Shown in pieces: positions 8,490-17,414 of a stretch of DNA of 64,000 nucleotides (positions are counted from its first letter, which is position 1; every line of letters begins with the position of its first letter). The position numbers and the translations under genes are program-made. This DNA is from CAYIBZ01 sp964361795 (GTDB lineage Bacteria; Patescibacteriota; Minisyncoccia; UBA6257; WO2-44-18): positions 12,029 to 76,028 of the forward strand of contig CAYIBZ010000001.1 in assembly GCA_964361795.1 (NCBI GenBank), in the 5' to 3' direction. The notes below the pieces were generated by a model. It was not told the origin of the DNA. It searched no databases and saw nothing but the letters and a program-made list of their open reading frames with translations.

Positions 8490-8694
8490 GTCTTCTGGCC
8501 AGATTGCTTCTTCGGAACATCCCGGAGCCCCGACGGCATGGTCTCTGAATTATAATTAGTTTTATTAAATTCAGAGCGTCGGGGCGAGGGTGAAGAAAGA
8601 TTTACCGCTGGAGCAAATCTATTCTGTTTCCGAAAAGGAATCTGACCAGAAGACCGCTGAAGTAAAAAGCCCGACGTTTTCACGCCGGGCTTTT
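8490..8694 (+). ncRNA. Rod-shaped structured RNA with 6S-like architecture and terminator
   Basis: Bases 8490-8505 pair with 8639-8654 (15 of 16). The stem continues as 8507-8519 with 8625-8637. A large asymmetric bubble follows (8520-8526 against 8586-8624), with a small hairpin on its 3' side (8598-8603 with 8615-8620). The top stem is 8527-8535 with 8577-8585 and 8543-8551 with 8568-8576, both perfect. A 9-bp hairpin with T tract at 8665-8694 ends the transcript. Closing stem, central bubble with a 3'-side hairpin, and apical stem is the layout of 6S RNA, which mimics an open promoter and binds RNA polymerase. The identity is inferred from shape only; no clear own promoter was seen. Confidence 0.5.
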
Positions 8695-8708
8695 GAGGCG
8701 CGCCCCCT

Positions 8709-8885
8709 CTAGTAGTTGGGATAACGCCTTCGGATTTCGCAATAGGAGTAGATCAACGCGCAGGCCGCGCACAGCAGGGGAGTCGCGAGCAAAACAGAAA
8801 CCTGCCACATGCCCATAAGCCAAGCCGTTCCGGCCGCCGTTGCGATCATACCGATCGCGATTCCGATGACCGCCTTGTCCAGCAT
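8709..8885 (-). CDS. 58-residue two-helix membrane protein with strong SD
   Basis: The reading begins MLDKAVIGIAIG and ends EIRRRYPNY, with two hydrophobic segments and two Cys. AAAGGAGG lies 7 nt before the ATG. A consensus promoter (8916-8944) precedes it, overlapping the 3' end of recR, and the codons are GC-rich compared with neighbours. The leader GCGACTGGATG is shared with the DUF218 gene at 34654, so the two share a source or leader. The function is unknown. Confidence 0.65.
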   Translation of the reverse strand: MLDKAVIGIAIGMIATAAGTAWLMGMWQVSVLLATPLLCAACALIYSYCEIRRRYPNY

Positions 8886-8915
8886 CCAGTCGCCTCCTTT
8901 AGTTGTACTGCTTCT

Positions 8916-8944
8916 ATTATACCAAAATTATTTACGATTGTCAA
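8916..8944 (-). promoter_or_regulatory. Consensus sigma70 promoter
   Basis: Read on the minus strand, TTGACA (8944-8939), a 17-nt spacer and TATAAT (8921-8916). It drives the 58-residue membrane protein and overlaps the recR stop codon. Confidence 0.8.
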
Positions 8945-9652
8945 GGGCACTGCCAAGAGTGTCCTCATCCGCGAATTCAATCTCCCCGCCCGTTGGAATT
9001 CCCCGCCCAAGGCGGGTAATTTTTATATTCGCGCCTTTTAATTCTTGCGCTATTAAAGAAGCATTGAGATCTCCGTAAGTGGTTGGGNNNNNNNNNNNNN
9101 NNNNNNNNNNNNNNNNNNNNNNNNNNNNNNNNNNNNNNNNNNNNNNNNNNNNNNNNNNNNNNNNNNNNNNNNNNNNNNNNNNNNNNNGCCTTTTAATTCT
9201 TGCGCTATTAAAGAAGCATTGAGATCTCCGTAAGTGGTTGGGCTAATTGCCAAAATCACCTCCGCGGCATTTTTTAAAGATTTAAGACGCATTTTTTGCA
9301 TCTGATTCAGCATCCCGTCTTTGCGTAAATCGCCGAGAACCAAATATCTGCCATTGAATTTTTTTGTTTTTTCTAACGAAACAAGGTCTGTTTCTTTCTC
9401 CACCACCGCGACAATATCCGATTGTCTTTGGGTATTGGAACAAATGGCGCAAAGATCCTGATTTTGCGTGGTGCTGAAGCATAATGAGCAGGTTTTTAAG
9501 CCGCCAATGCCCGCGACAGCGTCAGTTAATTCCGCTACGGCGGATTTTCCCTGGTTAACCAAATAAAAAGCCAAACGAGTTGCTTGTCTTGGCCCGATTC
9601 CGGGGAGGGCGGCGAAGCTATCAACGAATTTTTTAACTGGTTCAGGCAGCAT
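8928..9652 (-). CDS. recR: Recombination protein RecR, interrupted by an assembly gap
   Basis: RecR clamps DNA and works with RecF and RecO in gap repair. The helix-hairpin-helix (FAALPGIGPRQATRLAFYLV), a four-Cys zinc finger (CSLCFSTTQNQDLCAIC) and the Toprim domain (VAVVEKETDLVSLE, then ISPTTYGDLNA) are in order. A 100-N gap at 9088-9187 has identical 55-bp flanks; collapsing 155 bp gives a continuous frame ending ITRLGRGIPTGGEIEFADED...DNRK. The start MLPEPVKKF at 9652 overlaps the dnaB stop by 11 bp, so the two are coupled. Confidence 0.93.
9088..9187. other. Assembly gap (100 N) with duplicated 55-bp flanks
   Basis: Bases 9033-9087 are identical to 9188-9242. This is an unmerged contig overlap inside recR. 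Confidence 0.97.
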
Positions 9653-11009
9653 AGCTGGAACTAGAATTTGAATAAGTTTTATCAATATTTCGGAAACTAA
9701 CCCTGTCGGCGTCAAATTTCAGCTTGGCTGTCCCCAACGGCCCGTTGCGGTGTTTTGCCACTATAATTTCCGCCATATTTTCTTCCTCCGGAGCCACATT
9801 AGTTTTGTCCCGGTCTTTTCGGTAAATAAACATAACGATATCGCTATCTTGCTCAATAGAACCGGACTCTCTAAGATCCGCTAGCCGCGGCAAACGATGC
9901 TCTCTTTGCTCAATGGATCGCGAAAGCTGGGAAAGGGCGACAATTGGGATATTCAATTCACGGGCCAGTCCCTTAAGGCCGCGGGAAATTTCCGTAACTT
10001 GCTGGACTACGTTATCGGAACTGGTGCGCGGCTGAATTAGCTGCAGATAATCCACAATCAGCAGACTAAGGCCATGCTCGGCTTGAAGGCGGCGCGCCAT
10101 TGATCTCATCTGCAATATGTTTGGAGACGGAGTATCATCAATAAAAATTGGGGCTCTTGAGAGGGTATCTAAGCCGGCCTGGATTAGTTCAAAATCTGAA
10201 TCATCGTTTAGCCGGCCCGTTCTAATTTTCCATAATGGCACCTCGGATTCAGCCGCCACCAAACGGTCAATGACTTGTTCTTTAGACATTTCCAGGGAAA
10301 ATATTCCCACTGGCTGTTGATTTTTTACCGCCACGTACCTTCCAATATCTAACGCGAGCGAGGTTTTCCCTAAAGACGGCCTGGCTCCGATCACTATTAG
10401 ATCCGAAGCGCGCAAACCGGAAATAATATTGTCCAGTTCGCCAAATCCAGTGGCCAGGCCGCCAAGAGATTTTTCTCCTCTATGCAATTTTTCAATCCGA
10501 TCATAGGCCTTGCCCAGTTCTTCTTTGATTTTTATGAATTTTTGGGGAACTGATCTTTGAGAAATCGCGAAGACGGTTTTTTCAATGTGGTCCAGCGTCT
10601 CCTCCAAATTTCCAGCGACGCTGAAAGCTCTTTCCGATATGTCCGCGGAAGCCGTTATTAAGTCTCTAAGAACTTTCTTTTCTTTAACAACATTGGCGTA
10701 GTAAACGATGTTGGAAGCGGACGGCACCGATTCAATCAGCTTGCTTAAATAAGTTGATCCGCCAATATTTTGCAAAACTTCCCTTTCTTTAAGGCGGCTG
10801 GTGACGCTTAAAATATCCACTGGCTGATGTTTTTGGTAAAGCTCCAAAATTGTTTCATAAATTTTTACGTGACCCGGTTTATAAAAATCGGAGGGCAATA
10901 AAATATCGGCGACGTTAATAATGGCGTTGTTGTCCATCATGAGCGCTCCTAAAACGGAATTTTCGGCTTCTAAATTATGCGGCGGAAGTTTTAAAGATTT
11001 TTTTGGCAT
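9642..11009 (-). CDS. dnaB: Replicative DNA helicase DnaB
   Basis: It has 455 residues. The N-terminal primase-binding domain (LPPHNLEAENSVLGALMMD) is followed by the RecA-like hexameric helicase: Walker A GARPSLGKTS, Walker B LLIVDYLQL, and the arginine-bearing SRSIEQREHRLPRLADLRES. It unwinds DNA ahead of the replisome. There is no intein. It overlaps cysS upstream by 19 bp and recR downstream by 11 bp, a compact replication, repair and translation operon. Confidence 0.97.
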   Translation of the reverse strand: MPKKSLKLPPHNLEAENSVLGALMMDNNAIINVADILLPSDFYKPGHVKIYETILELYQKHQPVDILSVTSRLKEREVLQNIGGSTYLSKLIESVPSASNIVYYANVVKEKKVLRDLITASADISERAFSVAGNLEETLDHIEKTVFAISQRSVPQKFIKIKEELGKAYDRIEKLHRGEKSLGGLATGFGELDNIISGLRASDLIVIGARPSLGKTSLALDIGRYVAVKNQQPVGIFSLEMSKEQVIDRLVAAESEVPLWKIRTGRLNDDSDFELIQAGLDTLSRAPIFIDDTPSPNILQMRSMARRLQAEHGLSLLIVDYLQLIQPRTSSDNVVQQVTEISRGLKGLARELNIPIVALSQLSRSIEQREHRLPRLADLRESGSIEQDSDIVMFIYRKDRDKTNVAPEEENMAEIIVAKHRNGPLGTAKLKFDADRVSFRNIDKTYSNSSSSYAA

Positions 11010-12388
11010 GTTACGGGACCGATTGGCGAGTCCTCTATAACATATCCTAGCCCTTCCATTTCTTTTCTCAAGCGGTCTGCTTGAATAAACTGTTTATTAC
11101 TTCTGAATAACTCTCTTTGCTGAACTAATTTCTTAATTTTTGAGGGGATTTTTGGCAATTTTAAGTCAATTTTAAAGATTTTCAATTTTTGCCTTAAAAA
11201 TTTTGAGACTGCCACGGCCTGTTTTTTATTCAGTTCCCAAATATTCTTATTGATCTCATTAATTAAATTAAACAATGCCGCCATTGCCTCCGGCGTGTTA
11301 AAATCGTCTTGCATGGCGGCGTGAAATTTTTGGTCGGCATTGGCCAATGCCCATTCCGCCATTAGTTTATTCTCCTTCGCTCCGGCACCCTTCCTTATTG
11401 TTTCTAATTTTATCAAAAATTCCTGCGTATTCAGTAAAGAATTTTTTGCTTGCTCAACTAACGCTTCTGAATATTCCACTGACGACCGGTAATGGTGGCT
11501 TGCGATAATTTGCCGCAGAATGATCGCCGGATATTGTTTTAAAAATTCCCTAACCGTTATAAATCCCTTAAAGCTTTTAGACATTTTCTCTCCGCCAACA
11601 TTTAGGAATCCGGGGTGCATCCAGATTTTTACCATCGGTTTTTTGCCGGAGGCCGCTTCTTGCTGGGCAATTTCCGCTTCATGATGAGGAAATTTAAGAT
11701 CAATTGCTCCGCCATGCAAATCATACTGCGGCCCAAAATGGTATTCCGTTATCGCTGTGTCTTCAATGTGCCAGCCCGGCCGCCCGGCGCCTAAAGAAGT
11801 TTTCCAAAATGGCTCTCCCGGCTTGGAAAATTTCCACAAGACAAAATCGCCCTTATTTCTTTTATTTGGGTTTTCATCAATTCTGGAAGTGGAATCTTCG
11901 GCTTGCAAAACGGTGCGTTTGGCAAGTTTTCCGTAATCCGGAAAAGTTGTTAAATCAAAATAATAGCCGTCTTCAATTTTATAAGCATGGCTCTTGTTAA
12001 TCAGTATTTGAACCTGCTTTACTATTTGTTTTATGTATCTAGTCGCTGGCGCGTATTTAGTGATTGTGTCTATGCCTAAAGATTTTTCATCTTCGTGGTA
12101 AGATTTTTCGTATTTTTTGGCGATTTCTTTTGGAATCAATTTTTCTTCATTAGCGCGGCGAATAATCTTATCGTCAATATCGGTTATGTTTTGAAGATAA
12201 AAAACTTTAAAACCGGTTAATCGCAGATATCGGACAATATTATCAAAAGCAATGTAAGTCCGGGCATTGCCAATGTGGATATAGTTGTAAACTGTCGGTC
12301 CGCAAACAAACAGGCGAATATCTTTTTTGCCGCCCAAGACGTTATCTAAATCCTCCTTTTGTCCAGAGAGAGTGTTATATATATACAT
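10991..12388 (-). CDS. cysS: Cysteinyl-tRNA synthetase
   Basis: It has 465 residues and charges tRNA-Cys. FVCGPTVYNYIHIGNARTYI gives the class I HIGH-type motif and the first zinc Cys, KMSKSFKG is the KMSKS loop, and DLHGGAIDLKFPHHEAEIAQ holds the later zinc ligands. The second zinc Cys, normally in GWHIECSAM, is Asp here (GWHIEDTAI). Asp can ligate zinc, so the site may still work. It is first in the cysS-dnaB-recR operon. Confidence 0.95.
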   Translation of the reverse strand: MYIYNTLSGQKEDLDNVLGGKKDIRLFVCGPTVYNYIHIGNARTYIAFDNIVRYLRLTGFKVFYLQNITDIDDKIIRRANEEKLIPKEIAKKYEKSYHEDEKSLGIDTITKYAPATRYIKQIVKQVQILINKSHAYKIEDGYYFDLTTFPDYGKLAKRTVLQAEDSTSRIDENPNKRNKGDFVLWKFSKPGEPFWKTSLGAGRPGWHIEDTAITEYHFGPQYDLHGGAIDLKFPHHEAEIAQQEAASGKKPMVKIWMHPGFLNVGGEKMSKSFKGFITVREFLKQYPAIILRQIIASHHYRSSVEYSEALVEQAKNSLLNTQEFLIKLETIRKGAGAKENKLMAEWALANADQKFHAAMQDDFNTPEAMAALFNLINEINKNIWELNKKQAVAVSKFLRQKLKIFKIDLKLPKIPSKIKKLVQQRELFRSNKQFIQADRLRKEMEGLGYVIEDSPIGPVTCQKNL

Positions 12389-12411
12389 AATTACTAATTA
12401 TCGCTACGCGG

Positions 12412-13317
12412 TTACAGCCATTTTCTTTTTCTAAACAATGCGACTAAGGAAATCACTAAGCTTACAACCACTAGAAGAATCAGCCAAAATCGGACAGGAG
12501 AAGCAATGACAAATTTTCCTATAAAATCCACCGATATCAGAGAAAAAAATAAGAAAATTGGAAAAGTGAGAAAAGCAAAAATGGTGAATTTTTGCATAAC
12601 CCTGTTAGTTTTCGCGTTCAAGAGCTGGCCATTAGTTCCTTCCAGCGACTCTATTACCTGGCGGTAATTTTCCAAATGTTGCGTAACCTTTGAATGGTCG
12701 CCAATTAAATCAGAAAGATAAATCCTGACATCCGGTCCCCAAAATTTGACGCCTACCTCCATCAAAGAATTCAGCAGAATCTCTTGCGGAGCGCTAATCA
12801 CGCTATAATCTAAAATATCACGTTTCACGTAAGAAATCTTCTCCAAGAGGACTTCCTCCCGCTTTTTAAATATCTCTTTGGAAACATATTGGATATCTTC
12901 TTTAATATGCCGCAATTGTCTCATTGAGTAATTGATAATTTCCTGAAGCAGGTAGTAAGTAAGTTTAACCGCGCTTTCTAAATTGCGCGTTTTAATATGC
13001 GGATTATTATTCAAAGAGCGCATGAAACTTTCTATTGGCGCCAAATTTTCATAATGCACTGTTATTACTTTATCTTTAGTGATTAAAAAATCTATTTCGC
13101 CGCGACGGGAAGTTTTCAGTTCCGGGTCATATATGGGAAGATGGCAGGTGAGAAAAAAATAAGTGGAATAAAATTCCACTCCGGATCGGCTGGAAAGATG
13201 CAAAAGCTCATCTAAAATAATTGGATGAAATTTATGCTGTTTTTTTAAAAAATCAATATCCGCTTTATTTGGATTAAGGATATCAATCCAAACAGTTTTA
13301 CCCTTTGTAATCCACAT
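12412..13317 (-). CDS. CorA-family divalent cation transporter without the GMN motif
   Basis: It has 301 residues: a cytoplasmic alpha/beta domain, a long coiled region (about 125-235) and two C-terminal membrane helices (about 247-264 and 277-295), the layout of CorA. The pore signature GMN should follow the first helix, but the loop reads SVDFIGKFVIASPV. Selectivity for magnesium is therefore uncertain. It is divergent from the exported protein at 13340, whose -35/-10 region overlaps this start. Confidence 0.75.
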   Translation of the reverse strand: MWITKGKTVWIDILNPNKADIDFLKKQHKFHPIILDELLHLSSRSGVEFYSTYFFLTCHLPIYDPELKTSRRGEIDFLITKDKVITVHYENLAPIESFMRSLNNNPHIKTRNLESAVKLTYYLLQEIINYSMRQLRHIKEDIQYVSKEIFKKREEVLLEKISYVKRDILDYSVISAPQEILLNSLMEVGVKFWGPDVRIYLSDLIGDHSKVTQHLENYRQVIESLEGTNGQLLNAKTNRVMQKFTIFAFLTFPIFLFFSLISVDFIGKFVIASPVRFWLILLVVVSLVISLVALFRKRKWL

Positions 13318-13333
13318 TGTGCTACAATATAAT
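13305..13333 (+). promoter_or_regulatory. Promoter for a leaderless mRNA
   Basis: TTGTAA (13305-13310), a 17-nt spacer and TATAAT (13328-13333); the ATG follows 6 nt later at 13340. Confidence 0.55.
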
Positions 13334-13339
13334 TATAAT

Positions 13340-14050
13340 ATGTCGGCTTTATTAAAAAAACCTTTGTTTTGGACTAACTTAGCGGCATTAACTTTTGCTG
13401 GATGGCTGATTGCAAGTTTAGTGTTCGGCTGGACCAACCCGGCTCAAAATCCTCCGGGCGGCACTGGGACGCTTTCCGCGCTATCCGGCAATGCCGGAGT
13501 GGGAACGCCAAGCCCGGCGGATAAATTGGACGTCGTTGGCAATGTCCGTTGGACTGGAACGCTGACAAATGGCAGTGTTCCTTGGGCGCGGCTCACTGCT
13601 TTTCCAATAGCTTGTCCGGCCGGACAGTTTGTAAAACAAGTCGGATCGTCTCTAACCTGCGCGACGCCAACAGTCACTGGAGGGTTGACTGGTTCAGGAA
13701 CAGCCGGTTTTCTCGCGCAATGGACCGGCGCGACGTCGTTGGGTAATGCTGCCGGCATTTCCACGAGCGGCGGAAATTTAACTGTCACCGGCACTATCAC
13801 TGGTGGAAATTTAACTACCGGCGGAAATATTACCGGCGGCAATGTCACAAGCAATGGCGATCTGACAGCTAATAACAATACCTGGGGAACGCAATCTACT
13901 AGCAATACCGGCACTAACGGGACGTCTAATTTCGGCGCTTGGGGAGCGGCTTCACCGTGGAGTTTGACTTGTCCAACTGGCATGTTTGCGATCGGCTTAG
14001 ATCAAACTAGTAGCTATGGCGGGGCAAGATTAAAATGCGCGAAACCTTAA
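13340..14050 (+). CDS. Exported fibre-like repeat protein
   Basis: It has 236 residues with an N-terminal signal anchor (PLFWTNLAALTFAGWLIASL), then a low-complexity Gly/Thr/Asn region with repeats of the type GNLTVTGTITGGNLTTGG, as in trimeric fibre stalks. Two similar Cys pairs (CPAGQFVKQVGSSLTC and CPTGMFAIGLDQTSSYGG...C) may each be closed by a disulfide. Such proteins are probably displayed on the surface and may contact a host or partner cell, which is inference. The 950-residue protein at 47610 uses similar repeats. Confidence 0.7.
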   Translation: MSALLKKPLFWTNLAALTFAGWLIASLVFGWTNPAQNPPGGTGTLSALSGNAGVGTPSPADKLDVVGNVRWTGTLTNGSVPWARLTAFPIACPAGQFVKQVGSSLTCATPTVTGGLTGSGTAGFLAQWTGATSLGNAAGISTSGGNLTVTGTITGGNLTTGGNITGGNVTSNGDLTANNNTWGTQSTSNTGTNGTSNFGAWGAASPWSLTCPTGMFAIGLDQTSSYGGARLKCAKP

Positions 14051-14060
14051 CTCTCAATTA

Positions 14061-14089
14061 TTGACAATTTAATTTTGGAGTTTTATAAT
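14061..14089 (+). promoter_or_regulatory. Perfect sigma70 promoter of the grpE-dnaK-dnaJ operon
   Basis: TTGACA, 17 nt, TATAAT. The ATG of grpE starts 8 nt after the box ends, so the transcript should have almost no leader. No CIRCE element is seen. Confidence 0.85.
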
Positions 14090-14096
14090 TTTCCAG

Positions 14097-14534
14097 ATGT
14101 CAGAGTCAAATTCACAACCCAATTGCGAAGAGTATCTTAACGGCTGGAAAAGAGCTAAAGCCGACCTTATTAATTATCAAAAGGATGAAGTGAAGCGATT
14201 TGAGGAAGTGGTAAAATTTTCCAACTCAAGCATAGTCCGAGACATTATTAACGTGCTGGATAGTTTTGATTTAGCGATCGCGGCATTAGAGAAACAAGGG
14301 CCGGTAGAAAAAGGTATATATATGATCCGAACGCAGTTGGAAGACGCTTTAAAGAAACACGGTTTGGAAAGACTGATTATATCAATAGGTCAGGCCTTTG
14401 ATACTAATTTGCACGAATCGGTTGGAGAAATTGAATCAAAAAATCCCGCGGGCGCTATCGCGGAAGAAGTAGCGCGCGGCTATTTGTTAAACGGCCGGAT
14501 AATCCGGCCAGCTCGCGTAAAGTTATCAAAATAA
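14097..14534 (+). CDS. grpE: GrpE nucleotide exchange factor
   Basis: It has 145 residues, short for GrpE because the acidic N-terminal tail is almost missing. [10 protein letters not shown] starts the long dimer helix, and the C-terminal beta domain ends [20 protein letters not shown], the family hallmark. GrpE releases ADP from DnaK. It is first in the chaperone operon, 5 bp before dnaK. Confidence 0.93.
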   Translation: MSESNSQPNCEEYLNGWKRAKADLINYQKDEVKRFEEVVKFSNSSIVRDIINVLDSFDLAIAALEKQGPVEKGIYMIRTQLEDALKKHGLERLIISIGQAFDTNLHESVGEIESKNPAGAIAEEVARGYLLNGRIIRPARVKLSK

Positions 14535-14539
14535 AACCC

Positions 14540-16503
14540 ATGTCAAAAATTATTGGAATTGATTTAGGCACAACTTATTCAGAGATAGCGGTTACCGAGG
14601 CCGGCGCGCCCCGTATTTTAGAGAATGCCGAAGGAATGCGCGTCACTCCTTCAATTGTCGCGATAACCAAATCCGGAGAAAGAGTAGTCGGGCTTTTAGC
14701 AAAAAGGCAGGCGATTACTAATCCTAAAAATACGATTTTTTCGGTAAAACGGCTGATTGGCCGCAAATACAGCGACACTGAAGTTCAACACGACAAAAAA
14801 TGGCTTCCTTATGAGATTCGGGAATCAAATAGCGGAGGCGTTGAAGTGAAAATGGCGGATCAGTGGCTTAAACCGGAAGAAATCTCCGCCATGGTTTTGG
14901 CTAAATTAAAAGCTGACGCCGAAGCTAAGCTCGGCGAGAAAGTTGAGGAAGCAGTCATAACCGTACCGGCTTATTTTGACGACAGCCAGCGGCAAGCCAC
15001 TAAAAATGCCGGAGAAATTGNNNNNNNNNNNNNNNNNNNNNNNNNNNNNNNNNNNNNNNNNNNNNNNNNNNNNNNNNNNNNNNNNNNNNNNNNNNNNNNN
15101 NNNNNNNNNNNNNNNNNNNNCCGGCTTATTTTGACGACAGCCAGCGGCAAGCCACTAAAAATGCCGGAGAAATTGCCGGCTTGAAAGTCCAGCGCATTCT
15201 CAATGAACCGACCGCCGCGGCTTTGGCCTACGGCCTAAATAAAAAAAAGAATGAAAGAATCGTTGTCTATGATTTTGGCGGCGGCACTTTTGATGTTTCG
15301 GTATTAGAAGTCGGCGATGATACTGTGGAAGTAAAATCTACCGGCGGCGACACTCATCTGGGCGGCGATGATTTTGATAAAAAAATTATAGAGTATTTAG
15401 TTAATGAATATAAAAAACAGGAAGGGGTTGACCTTTCAAAAGACGCTTTGGCGCTCCAGCGGCTGAAAGAAGCGGCCGAAAGGGCCAAACACGAATTATC
15501 CACTTCATTTGAAAGTGAAATCAACCTTCCGTATATAACTTCGGACGCGTCCGGCCCGCGCCATTTTTTAATGAAGCTTACTCGGGCGAAACTGGAAGAA
15601 TTAGTGAATAATCTCATAGACCGTTCCGTGGAAATTCTTGATAAAACCATCAAGGAGGCCGGATTTGGCGTTAAAGAGATAAATGAAATAGTTTTAGTCG
15701 GCGGCCAAACCAGAATGCCGGCAATGCAGGAAGCGGTTAAAAAATATTTCGGCAAAGAACCGCATAAAAATCTTAATCCCGATGAAGTTGTGGCTCTTGG
15801 CGCCGCGGTTCAGGCCGGAATTTTACAGGGAGAGGTTAAAGACGTTTTATTGCTGGACGTCACTCCGCTTTCTTTAGGCATTGAAACGATGGGCGGCGTA
15901 ATGACTAAAGTAATTGAAAAAAACACCACTGTGCCAACGGCTAAATCGCAAGTCTTTTCTACCGCGGGAGACAGCCAAACTTCGGTAGAAATTCATGTTC
16001 TGCAAGGTGAAAGGCCAATGGCGGCGGACAATAAAACTTTAGCCAGATTCATCCTTGACGGCATCCCGCCCGCTCCGCGCGGAGTCCCTCAAATTGAAGT
16101 TACGTTTGATATTGACGCCAACGGCATTGTCAGCGTCTCCGCGAAAGATAAAGCCACGAATAAATCCCAATCCGTGAGAATTGAAGCCAGCACCGCTTTA
16201 TCAAAAGAAGAGATTGAAAAACTAAAAAATGAAGCCGCTCAACACGCGGAAGAAGACAAAAAAAAGAAAGATTTGGTTGAAGCCAAAAATCAAGCCGAAC
16301 AGCTTGTTTACTTAGCCGAAAAATCCTTGAAAGACGCTGGAGAAAAAGTCAGCGCCGAAATTAAAGAATCTATTAGTAAAAAAATTGACGCCATTAAAGC
16401 GGTGAAAGACGGGCAGGATGTGAACGCGATTAAAACCGCCGTTGAAGAACTTTCAAAAGAAGTTCAAAAAATTGGATCGTCAATGTATGGAAAAAAGGAA
16501 TAA
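14540..16503 (+). CDS. dnaK: Chaperone DnaK (Hsp70), interrupted by an assembly gap
   Basis: [15 protein letters not shown] is the ATPase phosphate-1 loop, [17 protein letters not shown] is phosphate 2, and [18 protein letters not shown] opens the substrate domain. DnaK binds unfolded segments in cycles driven by DnaJ and GrpE. The 100-N gap at 15021-15120 has identical 55-bp flanks; removing 155 bp gives a 602-residue protein. The C-terminal tail is short (SSMYGKKE) without the usual acidic EEVD-like end. The next gene overlaps the stop by 17 bp. Confidence 0.95.
15021..15120. other. Assembly gap (100 N) with duplicated 55-bp flanks
   Basis: Bases 14966-15020 are identical to 15121-15175. 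It splits dnaK artificially. Confidence 0.97.
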
Positions 16504-17410
16504 GCTTATCGCTCTTTTTGGCGCCTCCGCGCTGTCGGCGCTCCTCTTTGGTTTTGCGTTTAAGGCCTTTATTCAAAATAACGGCTTGATCTTTTGGATT
16601 TTGGCCGGTTTCAGCGCCATTCTTTTTTTAGCCATCGCAGTTATTGTCGCGTTATTGGTCAAACGCCCTATTTTTGGGTTTAGCGTCATGGCTGTTGACA
16701 TGGCCGCAATGCTGATAATTTTTTACGAACATTTTTCTTTGGCTCTCCTTATTTCTTTTTTCGTATCCGCGGCGCTTTTAATGTTCGGGTATAGCCGCGG
16801 ACAGCAAGACCTTAAAAATAATCTAAACTTAAGATTTATAAAAACCGCTGAATCTGTTTTGGGGCCGGCCTCATCGGCTTTGGCGATTTTCGCGATTTTG
16901 CTTTATATTTCCATGATTAATTTAAAGGATCCGACAGCGGCAAAACAGAATTTAGAAATAATTGCCAAGCCGTCTGAAACTTTTGTCAGGCCGTACATTC
17001 CAAATTTCTCGCTGCAAAACTCGCTAAATCAAATTGCCGCTAAACTGCTTCCAAAAGAGTTAGCTTCCGCCCCGCAGGAATTAAAAAATCAGTTCATCCA
17101 AGAATCTTCCATTCGTTTAAGCGAGATTGTCGGAAATTTTACCAATCTTTCCGTTAAAAGCAGCGATCGGGTTATTGATATAATTTATAAAGCGACCATC
17201 GACCGACTTTTAAATTTACCCGCCCTCCAGCAAAATCTCGTGCTCTTTGCCGCCGGCGTTTTTTTATTTTTATTAATTAGGTTTGCCTTAATTTTTGTTA
17301 ATTGGATTTCTATCGGCTTGGCTTTCGGAATTTATAAAATTCTTCTAGCCGCTGGTTTTTGCAAAATTATTTTACAAAATCAGCCGAAAAATGTTATAGT
17401 GTTAGAGTAA
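16487..17410 (+). CDS. Membrane protein embedded in the chaperone operon
   Basis: It has 307 residues from the ATG at 16487, which overlaps dnaK by 17 bp. Four or five hydrophobic segments fill the N-terminal half, then comes an extracytoplasmic stretch of about 110 residues ([11 protein letters not shown]...), and one or two more helices. No family is recognised. Its stop is 4 bp before dnaJ, so it is transcribed and probably coupled with both chaperones. That suggests a link to stress or to membrane protein quality control, which is inference. Confidence 0.65.
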   Translation: MEKRNKLIALFGASALSALLFGFAFKAFIQNNGLIFWILAGFSAILFLAIAVIVALLVKRPIFGFSVMAVDMAAMLIIFYEHFSLALLISFFVSAALLMFGYSRGQQDLKNNLNLRFIKTAESVLGPASSALAIFAILLYISMINLKDPTAAKQNLEIIAKPSETFVRPYIPNFSLQNSLNQIAAKLLPKELASAPQELKNQFIQESSIRLSEIVGNFTNLSVKSSDRVIDIIYKATIDRLLNLPALQQNLVLFAAGVFLFLLIRFALIFVNWISIGLAFGIYKILLAAGFCKIILQNQPKNVIVLE

Positions 17411-17414
17411 TTAA

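Noticed and set aside
8393..8683. A 96-residue minus-strand frame across rplU and the structured RNA
   Set aside because: It is antisense to L21 and to perfectly paired stems, with no SD or promoter.
13444..13983. A 179-residue minus-strand frame rich in Pro and Val
   Set aside because: It is the antisense image of the Gly/Thr repeat region of the exported protein, with no start signals.
14540..16503. dnaK as two separate or truncated genes
   Set aside because: Identical 55-bp flanks around the gap show an unmerged overlap; one continuous frame results after collapsing it.
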